Part shown: in pieces, positions 36,107 to 45,100 of the stretch | Position numbering within the stretch: position 1 is the first letter of the stretch | Layout of the letters: every line of letters starts with the position of its first letter | NCBI RefSeq assembly: GCF_000382165.1 | Contig: NZ_KB907719.1 | Location: forward strand, 1 to 64,000 | Source of the DNA: Arsukibacterium perlucidum DSM 18276 | GTDB taxonomy: Bacteria; Pseudomonadota; Gammaproteobacteria; Enterobacterales; Alteromonadaceae | Reading direction: 5' to 3' | DNA length: 64,000 bases | Notes under the pieces: generated by a model | What the model was told of the DNA's origin: nothing | The model's input: only the letters and a program-made list of their open reading frames with translations | Database searches by the model: none | Made by a program: the position numbers and the translations under genes

Positions 36107-37607
36107 AACTGAACTCCCGCTCGACGATCAGTTCAGCCCAGCTGAGCGGGCTTATCCCGGTACTGGCAAACAGGCCCATCAGTATAATGAGTAACGCGGT
36201 AAACAGCATTGGCAACAGCAGCATCCAGTGAGTTTCCAGCCTGGCTGACAGGCGCTGCTCATCAGGCCAGCTGCCACGCTGGGGTAAAAACCATAAGCGA
36301 TAAATAATTGGCAGAAAATAAGCAGCATTTAACAGCCCCGAAAACACAAACACCAGCAGCATCAGCTGGTTGTCACTGGCCACGGCACCAAGCCCTAGGT
36401 ACCACTTACTGATAAAGCCGGCAGTCGGCGGGATACCAATCATCCCCAGAGCGCCCAGCGTAAAGGCAACAGACGTCAGCGGCATGCGCCGGCCAGCACC
36501 ATTTAACTCATTGATTTTATGCACCCCCAGGGTCTCAGCATAATTGCCGGCGCAAAAAAACAGGGTAATTTTCATCACACCCTGATGCACCAGATGCACC
36601 AACCCACCCACTGCCGCCAAAGGCCCCAACATTGCTACGCCAACTGTAATATAGGAGACCTGGCTAATGGTGGAATACGCCAGCCGTCGTTTAATGTCCT
36701 GCTGGGCCAGCGCCCGCCAGGAGCCATATAAAATAGTCGCTGCAGCTAGCAACATTAAGGGTTCGGCCAGCTGCAACAGCTGCATACTCTCAACCCCGAA
36801 TACATCGTATACCAGCCGGATAATGCCAAACGCGCCGGCTTTAACCACGGCTACCGCATGCAGCAGGGCGCTGACCGGTGCCGGCGCTACCATTGCTTGC
36901 GGTAACCAGCCATGCAATGGCAATAGTGCTGCCTTAACACCAAGTCCGGCAATCATCAGGCCAAAAGCCAGCTGCAGCAGCCCGGAGTGCTCACTCACTA
37001 CAGCACTGACATAACCACCAGGGACAAATTGCGGGCTTTGCACCAGCGAATGTAACAGGGCGACCCCGGTCAACAGCAGTAAACCGCCGCCCAGGGTATA
37101 CGCCAGATACCGCCGGCCAGCAGCCAATGACTGTGGTGTGCCGCGATGCACCACCAGCGGGAAGGTAGCCAGCGTCAGCAGCTCGTAAAACAGTAAAAAA
37201 CTAACCAGATTACCCGACAACGCCAGGCCAACGGTGGCACTGACACATAAACTGAAATAGCCGAAAAACCGCGAACGCAGCGGTGAGTTTTCCAGATAAC
37301 CAATGGCATAAATAGTGGTTGCCAGCCATAACACTGACGACAAAACCACAAACAGCAGCGACAAGGCATCACCTTGCAACACTAAATCGGCACCCGGCAA
37401 AAACGGCACACTGAAGTAAAAAATGTCACCGGCTTTCACCGCCTGCCACATTATCAGCACGAGGATCAGCTTTACCGTCACGCCCAACAGATTCAGGCTG
37501 ATCCGCAGTTTTACCTGCTGCTCTTTCAGGGTGAAAATAATTAAGCCCGGCAGCAGCGAGCTTAAAATAATGGCCAGTGGTAAGTAGCTTAACCAGAACG
37601 GGCTCAT
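36099..37607 (-). CDS. Mrp-like antiporter subunit, second D-type
   Basis: This 502-aa MnhD/NuoM-like inner-membrane subunit retains the channel residues: Glu142 in TM5 (FLLFYELLTLATF) and Lys225 in TM7 (GLGVKAALLPLHGWLP). The broken-helix region with HxxxxPAPVSALLHA follows. It overlaps both neighbours by 4-8 bases. It probably forms one cation/proton pathway of the complex. Confidence 0.85.
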   Translation of the reverse strand: MSPFWLSYLPLAIILSSLLPGLIIFTLKEQQVKLRISLNLLGVTVKLILVLIMWQAVKAGDIFYFSVPFLPGADLVLQGDALSLLFVVLSSVLWLATTIYAIGYLENSPLRSRFFGYFSLCVSATVGLALSGNLVSFLLFYELLTLATFPLVVHRGTPQSLAAGRRYLAYTLGGGLLLLTGVALLHSLVQSPQFVPGGYVSAVVSEHSGLLQLAFGLMIAGLGVKAALLPLHGWLPQAMVAPAPVSALLHAVAVVKAGAFGIIRLVYDVFGVESMQLLQLAEPLMLLAAATILYGSWRALAQQDIKRRLAYSTISQVSYITVGVAMLGPLAAVGGLVHLVHQGVMKITLFFCAGNYAETLGVHKINELNGAGRRMPLTSVAFTLGALGMIGIPPTAGFISKWYLGLGAVASDNQLMLLVFVFSGLLNAAYFLPIIYRLWFLPQRGSWPDEQRLSARLETHWMLLLPMLFTALLIILMGLFASTGISPLSWAELIVEREFSYD

Positions 37608-39022
37608 AACGCCTCCAGCCGCAGCAGTAACAGCAAAGGCTCGCTAAACAGCGCCATCGCCCAAACCGCTAAAGCCGGCAACAAAGCCAGCCACTGCGGC
37701 ACCAGCTGCGGCGCAAAATCAGGTGCCACCGGGTCGGCCCGGTCAAACGCCAGTACCACTACCCGAAATACATAGGCAGCAGACAACAAGGTGGCAAACA
37801 CCAACGCTAACGGCCAGAATAATTGCTCTCCCTGCAACCACAACCCCTGTAACAGCGCCCACTTAGCCAGAAAGCCGCCGCTGGGCGGCAGGCCTATTAA
37901 GCTGCCGCCGGCAACGGCAAAAGCAAACATGGCCAGAGGCATCGTCTGGCTGGCGCCCTTTAATATGGTCAGCCGCTTGCCACCCAGGGTGGCACTCATT
38001 TCGCCGATAGCTAAAAAGCAGGCTGCTTTGGCCAGGGCATGGGCCAGCACAAACAGCCATAAAGCAGCGAAAATCAACGGTTGGTCAAACGTTAGCATCA
38101 GCCCGAGGGCCAGAGTGGCATACCCGAGTTGGGCCACCGTAGAATAGGCCACCAGATTTTTAGCAAAAGGTGTGCGAAGCGCCGACCAGCCGCCAAACAG
38201 CAAGGCAGCCAGACCCGCAGCAGCAAACAGTGGCGCCATGGCCTGCGCTTGCGAGGTGCTTGCCAGCTGCAGCCAGAGTAAACACAGAATAAACAAGGGC
38301 CCTTTCACCACCAGCGCCGACAACAGCGCACTAACCGGAGCAGGAGCGGCAGCATGGGCTGCTGGCAACCAGGCATGTAAAGGCCAGATCGCGGCTTTTA
38401 ACATTAAGCCCAGGCTCATCAACAGTAAGGCGCTGTTACTCAGCCAGCCGGCCTGCCACTGGCTGGCTAAGCCGGCAATATCCAGCAAACCGTAGGCACC
38501 ATAGAGCAGCACTACGCCAAGTAAATAGCAGAGCGAGCCAAACAGCGACAGCAGCAAATAATTAAATGCAGGTTTAATGGCTTTACGACCGGACAGGCTA
38601 ACCAGCGCCACCGCAACCAGCCCCAGTAGCTCCAGACAAACGTACAGATTAAATAAATCACGCGACAACCACAGCGCGGTTAAGCTTAATTGCAGCAAAG
38701 TACTGAGTGGCCAGAAACCCTGACTTAACTTATCCCGGCTACGGGTGGCAAAAGCATATAAACCCACTAACAGCTGCAATACGGTACTTAGTAAAATCAG
38801 CAGACAGCTTAACGTGTCGGCCTGCCAGGCAATGGCCAGGCCGGAGGGCCAACCGGCCAACAGCCAGTAACGGGTACCCTGCTCAGCAACCTGCAGCAAC
38901 AGCTGCAGTGCCAGCAGGCTGGAGGCGGCCGCCGAAAACAGCGCCAGCAGCGGCGCAATCCGGGGCCAGAGCAACATTAGCAAAGCACTTAACAGTGGCA
39001 AGACCAGTAACAGAATCATCAT
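37604..39022 (-). CDS. Mrp-like antiporter subunit, first D-type
   Basis: This 472-aa MnhD/NuoN-like subunit has Glu131 in TM5 (NLYVCLELLGLVAV), Lys209 in TM7 (LGLMLKAAIWPLHAWLP) and Lys240 in TM8, the pattern of a working proton half-channel. ATGA overlap with mnhC upstream and with the next D-type gene downstream implies coupled translation. Confidence 0.85.
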   Translation of the reverse strand: MMILLLVLPLLSALLMLLWPRIAPLLALFSAAASSLLALQLLLQVAEQGTRYWLLAGWPSGLAIAWQADTLSCLLILLSTVLQLLVGLYAFATRSRDKLSQGFWPLSTLLQLSLTALWLSRDLFNLYVCLELLGLVAVALVSLSGRKAIKPAFNYLLLSLFGSLCYLLGVVLLYGAYGLLDIAGLASQWQAGWLSNSALLLMSLGLMLKAAIWPLHAWLPAAHAAAPAPVSALLSALVVKGPLFILCLLWLQLASTSQAQAMAPLFAAAGLAALLFGGWSALRTPFAKNLVAYSTVAQLGYATLALGLMLTFDQPLIFAALWLFVLAHALAKAACFLAIGEMSATLGGKRLTILKGASQTMPLAMFAFAVAGGSLIGLPPSGGFLAKWALLQGLWLQGEQLFWPLALVFATLLSAAYVFRVVVLAFDRADPVAPDFAPQLVPQWLALLPALAVWAMALFSEPLLLLLRLEAL

Positions 39023-39369
39023 TGCTCTGGCTCCGTTTGCTTCAGCTGCAGTGGCGCTGACATCTCAGACGAGGACTGTTCCAGCCTGGCAAGCAGTGCC
39101 AGGGCAAAAGCAGTAGCACTTACCGCGACCACTAAACCGGTAAGCACCAGGGCCTGCAGCACCGGATCAGCCGCTAGTTCTGTGGCCCCGGACCCGCTAG
39201 TCCGATAAGCCAATACCACCATTAACATAAAGATTCCGGCACTGATGATATTTAAAGCCAGGATCCGGCGCAGCGGTTCAGGGCCGATGATAAAACCATA
39301 AACCCCAATTGCCACCAGGCTGGCTGCGGTAAGCAAAAACAGCAGCAGCGAACCACTGAGTTCAGTCAT
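39019..39369 (-). CDS. mnhC: Mrp-like antiporter subunit MnhC (NuoK-like)
   Basis: This protein of about 116 aa has three membrane helices and the MnhC/NuoK pattern (IGVYGFIIGPEPLRRILALNIISAGIFML, PVLQALVLTGLVVAVSATAFALAL). ATG 39369 is chosen over one 20 codons upstream because it starts at helix 1 and overlaps the end of the upstream fusion gene by 8 bases. It links the D-type channels in the complex. Confidence 0.85.
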   Translation of the reverse strand: MTELSGSLLLFLLTAASLVAIGVYGFIIGPEPLRRILALNIISAGIFMLMVVLAYRTSGSGATELAADPVLQALVLTGLVVAVSATAFALALLARLEQSSSEMSAPLQLKQTEPEQ

Positions 39370-40321
39370 CACTGCCCCCTGCGCTATCTTGTGTTTCGAG
39401 GCTGAGCGGTGTGTCAGGCTGTTCAGCAACCACCAGTAAGGTCAGAGTAATAGCAATCGCCAGGGTGGCAAAAGTTTCAATCAGTAAGATAATGTACTTG
39501 GCCAGCTGCGGTGGCCAGCGCAGCCAGACCGGCTCAGCCGCCAGCCCCTGCAGCAACCAGGCCGCCAAAGCCGCGATAACAAATACCCCCAGCCCGGCAA
39601 CAGCAAAAAACCTGACCCAGATATTGCGCCAGGCTAACCAGTTAAGTTGCTTGTTTAATTTCAATACTACGGCACCTGCTGCCAGCAGCGCACCGGCCTG
39701 AAAAGCCCCGCCTGGCTGGCTGGCGCCGGCCCACAATACATAGCCCGCCAGCAAAATAATCAGCGGCGCTAATAGCTGGCTCCAGCTACGGCTCAGTGCC
39801 CAGCTATTTTGTCGAACTGGCGCTGGCGCAACCTGTAAGGTGCCTAGCAAAGCCAGTAGTAACACCAACAATTCCAGCAAGGTGTCCCAGGAGCGAAAAT
39901 TAAGTAATACCGCCGTTACCGGATGGCTGACCCCACTGCCGGCTAACTCCTGTAATACCAGAGCGGGCAACGGCCCGGGGCTGGCCGGAATTTGCAGCAA
40001 CGCCAGCAGTAAACCGCTAAGGGTTACTAATACGAATAAAGCAGGCCAGCAGCGTTGCTGCCAGCTTACTACCGGGCTAAGTGCCAGCTGGCCCTGGCGG
40101 GCCAGCGCGGTAAAACATAAGGCGCCGGTTAAACCTGCGCCAATAGCGGCTTCCGCCAGCGCCAAATCAGGTGCCGCCAGCCTGGCCCAGGCCATGGCCA
40201 TTAACAGGCCAAAAGCAATATATAAAATAACCGCATGGCTTAGCTGCCGGCTTAACACACTGGCCAGTGCCAGCGCTAATAACAAACCGCAAAGTAAGGT
40301 ATCAAATAGCAGCAAACTCAT
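39362..40321 (-). CDS. Fused MbhD-like (MrpA C-terminal) and MnhB subunit
   Basis: The N-terminal half of this 319-aa protein is a DUF4040/MbhD-like segment (ARLAAPDLALAEAAIGAGLTGALCF), usually found at the C-terminus of MrpA. The C-terminal half is MnhB-like (ASQPGGAFQAGALLAAGAVVLKL). The fusion replaces two separate genes. The large MrpA antiporter module itself is absent. It overlaps mnhG by 4 bases. Confidence 0.8.
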   Translation of the reverse strand: MSLLLFDTLLCGLLLALALASVLSRQLSHAVILYIAFGLLMAMAWARLAAPDLALAEAAIGAGLTGALCFTALARQGQLALSPVVSWQQRCWPALFVLVTLSGLLLALLQIPASPGPLPALVLQELAGSGVSHPVTAVLLNFRSWDTLLELLVLLLALLGTLQVAPAPVRQNSWALSRSWSQLLAPLIILLAGYVLWAGASQPGGAFQAGALLAAGAVVLKLNKQLNWLAWRNIWVRFFAVAGLGVFVIAALAAWLLQGLAAEPVWLRWPPQLAKYIILLIETFATLAIAITLTLLVVAEQPDTPLSLETQDSAGGSDD

Positions 40322-40626
40322 GCCTGGTCCTGCTTTGCTTTACAAAAGCGGGCCAGCAACTGGCAGGATACCGTGCCAGACGCCATTACCAGCAACCAGA
40401 TCAACAGCATTAACAGGTTTTGCCACCAGCTACTGTAAAACATTAAGCCAGCAATAACCGAGCCCAGGCCAAGTGAATCGGCTTTTGTTACCGCATGCAG
40501 CCGGCTGAAACTGTCAGGAAAGCGCAACATGCCAATACTACCGGCAATAAAAAACAGCAGGCCAATAAACAGCAGCCCACTGCTTAATACGAAGCTGAAC
40601 AGGCTGAGCTCACCAATATCACTCAT
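40318..40626 (-). CDS. mnhG: Mrp-like antiporter subunit MnhG
   Basis: This 102-aa protein has three helices with the family core GLLFFIAGSIGMLRFPDSFSRLHAVTKADSLGLG. It overlaps mnhF and the next gene by 4 bases each. It is a small membrane subunit of the multisubunit Na+/H+ antiporter. Confidence 0.9.
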   Translation of the reverse strand: MSDIGELSLFSFVLSSGLLFIGLLFFIAGSIGMLRFPDSFSRLHAVTKADSLGLGSVIAGLMFYSSWWQNLLMLLIWLLVMASGTVSCQLLARFCKAKQDQA

Positions 40627-40901
40627 GACTGCTCCTCTGAAGAGTCCGCTTTTAGTGCATGATTATGCTTTAAGCGTTGCACCAACGCCGCCGGCGCCGC
40701 TGCGGCCAGTAAAGCCAGCACCAGTGCCACATCGCGCAGCGCCGGCTGATTCAATGCCTGAGCCAGCACCAGACACAACGCCACACCTGTGCTGCCAAAC
40801 AGTTGCACGGCAAGTAAGCGATCTAATAATGCCGGGCCTTTTACAACCCGCCATAACCCCAGCAGCATGGTCAGCAACAGCGCGACAGCCAGCATCATCA
40901 T
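40623..40901 (-). CDS. mnhF: Mrp-like antiporter subunit MnhF
   Basis: This 92-aa protein has three helices and the MnhF core LWRVVKGPALLDRLLAVQLFG. It overlaps mnhE and mnhG by 4 bases. Confidence 0.88.
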   Translation of the reverse strand: MMMLAVALLLTMLLGLWRVVKGPALLDRLLAVQLFGSTGVALCLVLAQALNQPALRDVALVLALLAAAAPAALVQRLKHNHALKADSSEEQS

Positions 40902-41416
40902 AAAGTGGTACCTGCAGGCGTTTCCTGTCGCAACAGCCTGGCAAGTTGCTGTTCCAGCGCAATCACCCCGGCTTGCCAGTCGGCCTGCTGATCAAGCACA
41001 TGCAGCAGTAACTGAGCGGCTTGTGGCGGATGCTGCTCTATCTCGGCACTGCAGGTACCGGGGAGCAGGCTAATCATGCTGGCCAGCAAACGTTGGCTGG
41101 CGGGTTCGGATAAACTTATCGGGTAACGTTGCCAGCCTGGCGCTAATTTCTGCTCTGGTGCCAGCGCCCGCCAACCAACATCAAAAGCGCCCAGCACTAA
41201 CTGTCTGGCAAAAAACAGCAGAAAGCCCGGTAAAGCCCGCCAGCGTATGGCGGGAACCTGAATATTGGCGAAATATAGCCATAACAAAATAGCGCCACAT
41301 ACCGGTATAAAAAACCACCAGCCGCGATTTTCCGTTAAAGCGGCCCAGCACAGGGCAATAGCCAGAGCAGCAACGATCAGCTGAGTAATTTTGGGCTTGG
41401 AACGGGTAATGGCCAT
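40898..41416 (-). CDS. mnhE: Mrp-like antiporter subunit MnhE
   Basis: This 172-aa first gene of the operon has the typical MnhE layout: two to three N-terminal helices, then a soluble C-terminal domain with SLLPGTCSAEI. The operon promoter should lie in the 54 bases between it and the GAF-GGDEF-EAL gene or further up, because that gene is on the same strand. Confidence 0.85.
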   Translation of the reverse strand: MAITRSKPKITQLIVAALAIALCWAALTENRGWWFFIPVCGAILLWLYFANIQVPAIRWRALPGFLLFFARQLVLGAFDVGWRALAPEQKLAPGWQRYPISLSEPASQRLLASMISLLPGTCSAEIEQHPPQAAQLLLHVLDQQADWQAGVIALEQQLARLLRQETPAGTTL

Positions 41417-41470
41417 GCTTACTCCTTAGCTGAAACAATCCACTAATAGTATTGAATGTAATAGAAAAGT

Positions 41471-43333
41471 TCAATTAACTGGCGCGGGCAGGCTTAACAA
41501 AGCTTGATTAAACTCAGCAACAGGTACTGGCTTACCAAATAAGTAGCCCTGATACTGATAACAACCTAACTGCTGCAGGGCAGCAAACTGGCGGCTGGTT
41601 TCAACCCCTTCGGCCAATACCTCCAGCCCCAGCGTATTGCCAAGCGCAATAACCATTCTGGCAATAGCTTCATCGTTGCCGTCGGTTAAAATATCACGGA
41701 CAAAGCTACGATCTATTTTTAACTGGGTTAATGGTAAACGCTTTAAATAAGCCAGAGATGAATAACCGGTGCCAAAATCATCCAGCGCAAAACCGATGCC
41801 CATTGCCGCCAGCTGCTGAATTTTTTCAACAACGTCATTGATATCGGTGATTAGCAGGCTTTCTGTCAACTCCAGTTTCAATCTTGTTGGCTCAGCACCG
41901 GTTTGCTGCAAAATGTGTTTTACCTCAGCAACAAAGTCAGCCTGGCGAAACTGGCTGGCACTGATATTCACCGCTAAGCTTAGCTCTGCTGTCAGCGGCT
42001 GTTGCTGCCAGAGCCGCAATTGCTGACAGGCCGCTGACAACACCCAATTGCCAATAGGCAGAATTAAGCCACTTTCTTCGGCAAAGCCAATAAAGCTATC
42101 AGGCGCTATCAGCCCGCGCTCCGGGTGGCGCCAGCGAATAAGAGCCTCGGCGCCCAGTGCCTGGCCTGCATGCCCCACCTGTAACTGATAAAACAATTCA
42201 AACTGCTGCTCACGAATCGCCAGTCGCAGTTGATTATCTAACTCTGTCCGCTGGCTGGCTTTCTGCTGCATGGTAGGGTCAAAAAAATAAAAGCAGTTAC
42301 GACCGGCCGCTTTTGCCTGATACATCGCCATATCGGCCTGAGTGATCAGCATATCCGGACTTTCCTGATAACCACTGAATATACTGACACCAATACTGAC
42401 ACTGTTGTGATACACAATATGCTGACGCTGGTATTGCTGAGCAACGACCTGCATCAACTTTGCCGCCACAACTTTAACCGCATCAATCGCATCAAGGCTA
42501 CTACTGGCCAGTTGTTCCAGAATGACCACGAACTCATCAGCACCAAAGCGGCCAACCGTATCGCCGTCACGCAGCACCTGCTGAATTGCCAGGCCAACAT
42601 GTTTCAGTAATTCATCGCCCTGCTCAAAACCATGGCTGTCATTAAAATGCTTAAAGTTGTCCAGATCGATAAACAGCAACGCGCCGAAACTGTTGTAACG
42701 CTTACTGATGGCAAGTGCCTGCTGCAAGCGATCCAGGATAAATCGCCGGTTTGGTAATTGAGTTAACTGATCAAAAAACGCCAACTGGTTAATTTTCAGT
42801 TCGGCCCGCTGCCGTAATAAACTACCGCAGATATTGCCGGCAATAAGGCTTAATGCTGCCACCTGTTCTGCTGTCCAATATTGTTTTTGACCAACAATAT
42901 CCAGGCCAAACACCCCCAGCAAACTATTCTGCGCTAACAACGGGATCATCAACACCGACTGAATGCTCTGCGCAGCCAGCAACTGATATTCTGCTGAGTC
43001 AGCATCAAGTTGGGTGATATCACTGATCTGCACAGCCTGCCCCGCTTTTAACGCGGTGATCCAACTACCGAAGGTGCTAACACTTAATTGCTGCAACATT
43101 TCCTGTTGGGCACTTACCCCCGGGGCACACCATTCATGGGTATTATCAGCATGGCTGATGGCAGCATTAAACTGAAAAACATAGCTGCGGTCGGCGTCAA
43201 AGAAAGCACCAATCCGTGCCAACGCCTTGTTCACAACCAAATCAACCTCATTCGCCGGGCTCAACACAAAACTGGTTGAGATATCGGCTATTAACTGAAA
43301 AAAGGCGACATTGTTGTTTGAAGACACCGTCAT
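41471..43333 (-). CDS. GAF-GGDEF-EAL c-di-GMP protein
   Basis: This 620-aa cytosolic protein has an N-terminal GAF domain (about 15-175), a GGDEF domain (about 185-340) and an EAL domain (about 355-610). The cyclase site is GADEF in place of GGDEF with RDGD before it, so activity is uncertain. The EAL site is complete (EALIRWRHPERG, ELTESLLI, ALDDFGTG, LKIDRSF, LAEGVET), so c-di-GMP breakdown is likely. It lies just upstream of the antiporter operon on the same strand and could be co-transcribed. Confidence 0.88.
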   Translation of the reverse strand: MTVSSNNNVAFFQLIADISTSFVLSPANEVDLVVNKALARIGAFFDADRSYVFQFNAAISHADNTHEWCAPGVSAQQEMLQQLSVSTFGSWITALKAGQAVQISDITQLDADSAEYQLLAAQSIQSVLMIPLLAQNSLLGVFGLDIVGQKQYWTAEQVAALSLIAGNICGSLLRQRAELKINQLAFFDQLTQLPNRRFILDRLQQALAISKRYNSFGALLFIDLDNFKHFNDSHGFEQGDELLKHVGLAIQQVLRDGDTVGRFGADEFVVILEQLASSSLDAIDAVKVVAAKLMQVVAQQYQRQHIVYHNSVSIGVSIFSGYQESPDMLITQADMAMYQAKAAGRNCFYFFDPTMQQKASQRTELDNQLRLAIREQQFELFYQLQVGHAGQALGAEALIRWRHPERGLIAPDSFIGFAEESGLILPIGNWVLSAACQQLRLWQQQPLTAELSLAVNISASQFRQADFVAEVKHILQQTGAEPTRLKLELTESLLITDINDVVEKIQQLAAMGIGFALDDFGTGYSSLAYLKRLPLTQLKIDRSFVRDILTDGNDEAIARMVIALGNTLGLEVLAEGVETSRQFAALQQLGCYQYQGYLFGKPVPVAEFNQALLSLPAPVN

Positions 43334-43497
43334 TGAACACTGGCCTTAGGCTGACTTAAAGCTATGTACGCAAGATGCATGCTGTTCAGTCTAATGGTTA
43401 TTGGTTGCAGCAGCAAAAATAAATTCCGGTCCAGTATTTTTTACCAACGTTATGTTTGATGGTATGGTTTTGATAATTTAAGCGAGAGGAGCCTTCT

Positions 43498-45033
43498 ATG
43501 CGCGACGATCTGCACTTAAAGATCCGCCACTTAACACCCACTGACTACCCCCAGGTACAGGCATTAATGGATCGGGTGTACCATGACATTGGTGGCGCCT
43601 GGCCGGAGCATACCATTAATAAGCTTATTAAAGACTTTGCCGAAGGCCAGATTTGTCTGATTGACCATGATGATATCATTGGCCTGGCGTTAACAGTGCA
43701 GGTTAACTACGACCGCTTCAGTAACCCCCATACCTATGATGATTTAATCGGTAAACGCGAAACTATTTTGCACGACAAAGCCGGTGATGCGCTGTATGGC
43801 CTGGATTTAATGATCCATCCGGACTATCGCGGTTACCGGCTGGGCCGCCGTTTGTACGATGCCCGCAAAGAACTATGCCGCCAGTTAAATTTACGCGCTA
43901 TTATCGCCGGTGGCCGCATTCCGAATTATCAGCAGCATAGTAGTGAGATGTCAGCAGCCCAGTACCTGGAAGCGGTAAAATGCCGGGAAATTTACGATCC
44001 TATCTTAACTTTCCAGTTATCAAACGACTTTCAGTTAAAGCGCCTGTTAAAAAAATACCTGCCGGAAGATGAAAGCTCGCAAGGCTATGCCACCTTGCTG
44101 GAGTGGAATAATATTTTCTATGAGCCGGTTCAGGCCGGGCTGAACAGCCGGAAAAGCCAAATCAGAATTGGCGCCGTGCAATGGCAAATGCGTGAAGTAT
44201 CCTCAGTTGAACAAATGCTGCAGCAAGTAGAATACTTTGTCGATGCGCTGGCCGATTATAAGAGTGACTTTGCGCTGTTCCCGGAGTTTTTTAACGCGCC
44301 GCTGATGGGCTTGTGTCCGGATAAATCGAACCAGACCGCCGCCATCCGCTTTCTGGCCGGCTTTACTGAACGTTTTAAAGCCGCCATGTCGGATATGGCA
44401 GTTAGCTACAACATCAATATTATTACCGGCTCGATGCCGGTACTCGAAGGCGACAGCTTATTTAATGTCAGTTTTTTATGCCGGCGCGATGGCACCATAG
44501 ATTGCCAGAGTAAAATTCATATCACCCCGCATGAGCGGCGCGACTGGGTGATTGAAGGCGGTGACAAACTGCAGGTGTTTGAGACCGATGCCGGCCGGGT
44601 GGGTATTTTAATTTGCTACGATGTTGAGTTTCCGGAACTCAGCCGCTTGCTGGCACAACAGGATATGGACGTGCTGTTTGTGCCGTTCTGGACCGATACC
44701 AAAAATGGTTTTTTGCGGGTAAAACATTGTGCCCAGGCCAGGGCAATTGAAAACGAGTGTTACGTAGTCATTTGCGGCAGCTGCGGTAACCTGCCACAGG
44801 TAGATAATCTGGATGTGCAATATGCCCAGTCAGCAGTATTCTCACCGTCGGATTTTGCCTTTCCCCATGATGCGGTGATGTCAGAAACCACACCCAATAC
44901 TGAGATGCTGATGTTTTCTGATTTGGATCTGGACCGCTTAACCCAAATTCGCAACGAAGGCTCGGTAACTAACTTAAAAGACCGCCGGCATGATCTGTAT
45001 CAAGTAAACTGGTTGAACCTGCTGCCCGATTAG
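43498..45033 (+). CDS. GNAT acetyltransferase - carbon-nitrogen hydrolase fusion
   Basis: The N-terminal GNAT domain of this 511-aa protein (about 7-200) includes GLDLMIHPDYRGYRLGRRLYDARKE, the acetyl-CoA loop. The C-terminal nitrilase-family domain (about 220-500) has the Glu-Lys-Cys triad: FPEFF, KIHITPHE and ILICYDVEFPE. It is a known two-domain family. The substrate is unknown but would be a small amine or amide. GAGAGGAG precedes the ATG. Confidence 0.85.
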   Translation: MRDDLHLKIRHLTPTDYPQVQALMDRVYHDIGGAWPEHTINKLIKDFAEGQICLIDHDDIIGLALTVQVNYDRFSNPHTYDDLIGKRETILHDKAGDALYGLDLMIHPDYRGYRLGRRLYDARKELCRQLNLRAIIAGGRIPNYQQHSSEMSAAQYLEAVKCREIYDPILTFQLSNDFQLKRLLKKYLPEDESSQGYATLLEWNNIFYEPVQAGLNSRKSQIRIGAVQWQMREVSSVEQMLQQVEYFVDALADYKSDFALFPEFFNAPLMGLCPDKSNQTAAIRFLAGFTERFKAAMSDMAVSYNINIITGSMPVLEGDSLFNVSFLCRRDGTIDCQSKIHITPHERRDWVIEGGDKLQVFETDAGRVGILICYDVEFPELSRLLAQQDMDVLFVPFWTDTKNGFLRVKHCAQARAIENECYVVICGSCGNLPQVDNLDVQYAQSAVFSPSDFAFPHDAVMSETTPNTEMLMFSDLDLDRLTQIRNEGSVTNLKDRRHDLYQVNWLNLLPD

Positions 45034-45053
45034 CCTTAAGTCTAAGTGGCAGC

Positions 45054-45090
45054 GCTGCGGTTTTTCGGTAAGGTAGCTTAAAACCGCAGC
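45054..45090. promoter_or_regulatory. 11-bp perfect inverted repeat before prpE
   Basis: GCTGCGGTTTT and AAAACCGCAGC face each other across 15 bases. The repeat ends 10 bases before the prpE start, just ahead of GAGG. It could be an operator, a terminator of the upstream gene, or an RNA hairpin that affects translation. It has no U-run of its own on the 3' side. Confidence 0.55.
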
Positions 45091-45100
45091 AACGAGGACG

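Noticed and set aside
36099-41416. Complex I (nuo) or hydrogenase operon
   Set aside because: Only the antiporter-type membrane subunits are present. There are no NuoB/C/D/G/F/I-like or hydrogenase genes in the window.
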